Assembly: GCA_913062925.1 (NCBI GenBank)
Contig: CAJXWJ010000037.1
Location: 1 to 34,356, forward strand
Direction: 5' to 3'
DNA length: 34,356 nucleotides
Source: an uncultured Pseudorhodobacter sp.
Lineage (GTDB): Bacteria; Pseudomonadota; Alphaproteobacteria; Rhodobacterales; Rhodobacteraceae
Positions 31,782-34,356 of this stretch are shown piece after piece. The first letter of the stretch is position 1; each line of letters opens with the position of its first letter. Both the position numbers and the translations under genes were made by a program. The notes beneath the pieces were generated by a model, which saw only the letters and a program-made list of their open reading frames with translations, was not told the origin of the DNA and did not search any database.

Positions 31782-32248
31782 GAAGGGCTCCTCTGCCGTC
31801 AGCTAACCACCGCTTTGCAGGCGGCGGAACACGGCGCGAGGGCTGGCCGTGCGGATCGAGGCGCTGGCGGCTATGTTTGCTGTAAAACTCACCGCTTTGA
31901 TTACTTTTTAGGCATATCGATAAGCTGGAGGCAGCCTCTGTGGTATGCCCGTTCTTGTGGGGCTTGCCGATCAGGTGGCGCTTCAGCTGCGGCTGCAAAC
32001 GGCCGGCTCTGGGTTCGGCGCCTTTTGCGGATCTGAGTGATTCTGTGGCGCGGGGGCACAGCAGGGCGGGCGTGGCTGCCAGAGCTGTGCTGTAGGTCTC
32101 TGATTATCCTCAAGACTATGGCGCGCCCAGTCTTTGGGCAGGTTTTAAAGGGTTTTGTTGACAGCTTTCTTAAAAGATGCAAATATTTACAGGTGGTGCA
32201 AAAAATTACAAAACGCATCGCAGCTGCCAAAACAACTGGGGAGGGGTT
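31782..32248. other. 467-bp divergent control region between ureD and the SorC-type regulator
   Basis: No gene is convincing here. It must hold the urease promoter on the minus strand, which I could not pin to hexamers, and the regulator's promoter on the plus strand at 32158-32186. GGCATA (from about 31911) and TATGCC (to about 31949) flank a small inner stem (GAGGC/GCCTC) and could fold as a hairpin. Confidence 0.6.
32158..32186 (+). promoter_or_regulatory. Sigma-70-type promoter of the SorC-type regulator
   Basis: TTGACA (32158-32163) is a perfect -35 hexamer, followed after exactly 17 bases by AAATAT (32181-32186). It lies about 60 bp before the regulator start at 32249, which has a GGGGAGGGG ribosome site. 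This is the best-formed promoter in the window. Confidence 0.65.
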
Positions 32249-33214
32249 ATGGCGCCGTCACATGCAAAGCGCGACAGCGACGACAGCCTCGCGATCCGGG
32301 CGGCTTGGTTGCACTATGCGGCGGGACTGACGCAATCAGAGGTTGCCGCACGGCTGGGGGTGTCGAGCGTTAAGGCACATCGTCTGATCGCGCGGGCCAA
32401 TGAGAACGGCGTGGTCAAGGTGACGATCGACGGTGATGTTGCCGAATGCGTTGTTCTGGAACAGAAAATCTCGGAACGCTATGGGCTCGACTATTGCGAA
32501 GTGGTGCCTGATCTGCACGAAGACGGGCTGCCCATTAAGGCGCTGGGCATTGCGGGTGCCGGGTTTTTGCAGCGCGAGATCGAGAACGCACAGACCTTGG
32601 TGATTGGCATTGGTCACGGCCGGACCTTGGCAGCGGCGGTGGCCAATATGCATCGCACCGACGCAGGCAAGGTCAGCTTTGTCTCGCTTTTGGGTGGTTT
32701 GACCCGCAATTATGCGGCGAACCCGCATGATGTGATGCACAGGCTTGCCGAGAAAACGGGTGCGACGGCCTATGTGATGCCGGTGCCCTTCTTTGCCAAT
32801 TCGGCCGAGGACCGCGAGATTTTCTTGGCCCAGCGCGGCGTCTCGGAGGTGTTTGATCTTGCCGCGCGCGCCGATCTTATGATCGTCGGTATCGGCACGG
32901 CAGAGCCGGAGGCGCAGCTGGTCTCGTCGCATATGATTGATCTTGCCGATATTGGCGAAGTCAAACGTCTGGGCGGCATTGGCGAAATCCTTGGCCATTT
33001 TTTCAGCGCAACAGGAGAGGCCGTCGATACCTCGATCGCTGCGCGCACCCTTTCCCTTCGGCTTGATATGCTGGAAGGGCGCAGAATTGTTGCCATCGCT
33101 GGCGGCAAGGAGAAGGTCTGGGCAATCAGATCTGTACTGAAGAGTGGCGTCCTCAGCGGGCTTATCACCGATGAGCGCAGCGCAAGGGCGCTTTGTTTAG
33201 AAGAAACAATTTAA
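32249..33214 (+). CDS. Sugar-binding transcriptional regulator, SorC/DeoR family
   Basis: A 321-residue regulator with an N-terminal helix-turn-helix (about 15-50: LAIRAAWLHYAAGLTQSEVAARLGVSSVKAHRLIARANENGVVKV) and a C-terminal sugar-phosphate-binding domain of the SorC type (GIGHGRTLAAAVANM, FVSLLGGLTRN, DLMIVGIGTAEPEAQL, RIVAIAGGKEKVWAIRSVLKSGVLSGLITDERSARALCL). Such proteins, including EryD of Brucella, sense sugars or polyols and control adjacent uptake and catabolic genes. The ATG at 32249 follows GGGGAGGGG; upstream in-frame codons lie in the promoter. The binding-protein gene starts 25 bp downstream on the same strand, so it probably regulates that transporter. The effector is unknown. 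Confidence 0.9.
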   Translation: MAPSHAKRDSDDSLAIRAAWLHYAAGLTQSEVAARLGVSSVKAHRLIARANENGVVKVTIDGDVAECVVLEQKISERYGLDYCEVVPDLHEDGLPIKALGIAGAGFLQREIENAQTLVIGIGHGRTLAAAVANMHRTDAGKVSFVSLLGGLTRNYAANPHDVMHRLAEKTGATAYVMPVPFFANSAEDREIFLAQRGVSEVFDLAARADLMIVGIGTAEPEAQLVSSHMIDLADIGEVKRLGGIGEILGHFFSATGEAVDTSIAARTLSLRLDMLEGRRIVAIAGGKEKVWAIRSVLKSGVLSGLITDERSARALCLEETI

Positions 33215-33239
33215 CACAGTACCAAAGGGAGGAACCTAA

Positions 33240-34356
33240 ATGTACGAAAAGGAAAAAGGGCTTGTAGACGCATTCATGCGTGGAACAATGAGCCGGCGGG
33301 GCCTGATCAAAGGTCTTGGATCGCTGGGTGTTTCGGCCGCGACGGCCGGGGTGCTTGTCAACCTCGCTGCAACGAGGGCATTGGCGGCGGACTTTGACTG
33401 GATGAAGCACAAAGGCACCACCGTAAAACTGCTGCTTAACAAGCACCCCTATACCGACGCCATGATAGCGAACCTTGATAACTTCAAAGCTCTGACGGGT
33501 ATGGACGTCCAATACGACGTTTTCCCAGAGGATGTCTACTTCGACAAAGTCACCGCGGCGCTTTCTTCTGGTTCATCGGAATACGATGCCTTTATGACTG
33601 GCGCATATATGACCTGGACCTATGGTCCGGCGGGCTGGTGTGAAGATCTGAATGCTTGGATCCAAGACGCTGAAAAGACCAACCCAATGTATGCTTGGGA
33701 AGATTTCCTGCCTGGCGTTATCAAGTCTTGTGCTTGGAACGGTGTGCCGGGTGGGGCGCTGGGCTCGGCGGACGCCAAGCAGTGGTGTATCCCGCTGGCT
33801 TACGAGCAGAACAACCTGACCTATAACAAGCGGATCTTTGATGCCAATGGCCTGAAGGTTCCAACCAATATCGACGAATTGCTTGACACCGCCAAGGCCG
33901 CCAAAGCGGTGATGAACGGCGGTTATGGTATTGGCGTGCGTGGCTCGCGCTCTTGGGCGACGATCCACCCAGGCTTCTTGTCGGGCTACTCGAACTTTGA
34001 CCAAAAAGATCTGAACGTCGGGGCTGACGGCAAATTGACGGCAGCAATGAACACTGACGTCTCGAAAGAGTACCATAAGAAATGGGTGCAGATGATCCAG
34101 GATTCGGGTGCGCCCGACTGGTCGACGCACACCTGGTATCAGGTTGGCACCGATGTGGGCGCAGGCAAATCGGCGATGATGTTTGACGCCGATATTCTGG
34201 GCTACTTTATGAACGGTGCGGGCAATGCCGAAGCGGGCAACCTTGCTTTCTCGGCCTTTGCGGCAAATCCGGCGGCTGCGGGTCCGACGCCAAATATTTG
34301 GATCTGGTCCTTGGCGATGTCGTCCTTCTCTAAACAAAAGGCTGCGGCATGGTACT
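33240..34356 (+). CDS. ABC transporter substrate-binding protein, family 1, Tat-exported (partial)
   Basis: The frame opens at the ATG at 33240, after GGGAGG, and runs to the window end, giving 372 residues without a stop. Near residue 18 is SRRGLIKGLGSLGVSAATAGVLVNLAATRALAADFD, a twin-arginine signal with likely cleavage after ALAA, so the protein should be folded before export. The mature part (KLLLNKHPYTDAMIANLDNFKALTGMDVQYDVFPEDVYFDKVTAALSSGSSEYDAFMTG) is typical of family 1 carbohydrate-binding proteins (MalE/UgpB-like). It follows a SorC-type regulator by 25 bp, suggesting a sugar or polyol importer whose permease and ATPase genes lie beyond the window. The ligand cannot be named. Confidence 0.88.
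   Translation, partial: MYEKEKGLVDAFMRGTMSRRGLIKGLGSLGVSAATAGVLVNLAATRALAADFDWMKHKGTTVKLLLNKHPYTDAMIANLDNFKALTGMDVQYDVFPEDVYFDKVTAALSSGSSEYDAFMTGAYMTWTYGPAGWCEDLNAWIQDAEKTNPMYAWEDFLPGVIKSCAWNGVPGGALGSADAKQWCIPLAYEQNNLTYNKRIFDANGLKVPTNIDELLDTAKAAKAVMNGGYGIGVRGSRSWATIHPGFLSGYSNFDQKDLNVGADGKLTAAMNTDVSKEYHKKWVQMIQDSGAPDWSTHTWYQVGTDVGAGKSAMMFDADILGYFMNGAGNAEAGNLAFSAFAANPAAAGPTPNIWIWSLAMSSFSKQKAAAWY

Overview
The window reads as the chromosome of an alphaproteobacterium of the Rhodobacteraceae (Roseobacter/Rhodobacter group). The evidence is high GC, densely packed genes with many ATGA stop/start overlaps, the rpsU / COQ9 / quinone-oxidoreductase neighbourhood, a two-domain aldehyde dehydrogenase of the ALDH16 type, and a dispersed repeat containing GGGATATTT...GCCAAGATGAA that I associate with this family. 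No tRNA, rRNA, insertion sequence, phage or CRISPR array is visible.

Layout. 1-3360: the tail of a probable sulfotransferase, a secreted metallophosphoesterase, a PIG3-type quinone oxidoreductase, a COQ9-like protein, and the divergent ribosomal protein gene rpsU with its terminator. 3457-4583: an arsenic module, a thioredoxin-type arsenate reductase (arsC) overlapping an AqpS-type aquaglyceroporin. 4641-6364: an Lrp/AsnC regulator divergent from alanine dehydrogenase. 6444-6860: mscL. 7022-10539: deoxyribose-phosphate aldolase (deoC) followed by the 780-residue ALDH16-type dehydrogenase, which could oxidise the acetaldehyde made by DeoC. 10870-16559: a six-gene group-2 Mrp/Pha cation/proton antiporter operon with fused A+B subunits.

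16675-22136: a fructose-type ABC uptake locus (frcBCA plus the small kinase frcK) facing a mutarotase-like gene and a ROK regulator, with a palindromic candidate operator next to a candidate promoter. 22133-24825: a DMT exporter divergent from adenine deaminase. 24826-25837: a repeat copy and an AT-richer hexapeptide acetyltransferase that looks imported. 25905-31781: a complete urease cluster, ureD-ureA-ureJ-ureB-ureC-(DUF1127-like gene)-ureE-ureF-ureG, interrupted by a small gene that appears to carry its own promoter and a strong terminator. 32249-34356: a SorC-type sugar regulator and a Tat-exported ABC substrate-binding protein cut by the window end.

Most of the window is recognisable metabolism: nucleoside, purine, urea, alanine and sugar uptake, plus ion and metalloid homeostasis. 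I do not see a clearly new multi-gene system. The least ordinary points are the ALDH16-deoC pairing, the AqpS-ArsC module with a Pho-box-like sequence, the hairpin over the rpsU ribosome-binding site, the autonomous unit inside the urease cluster, and the ROK regulator without the family zinc cysteines.
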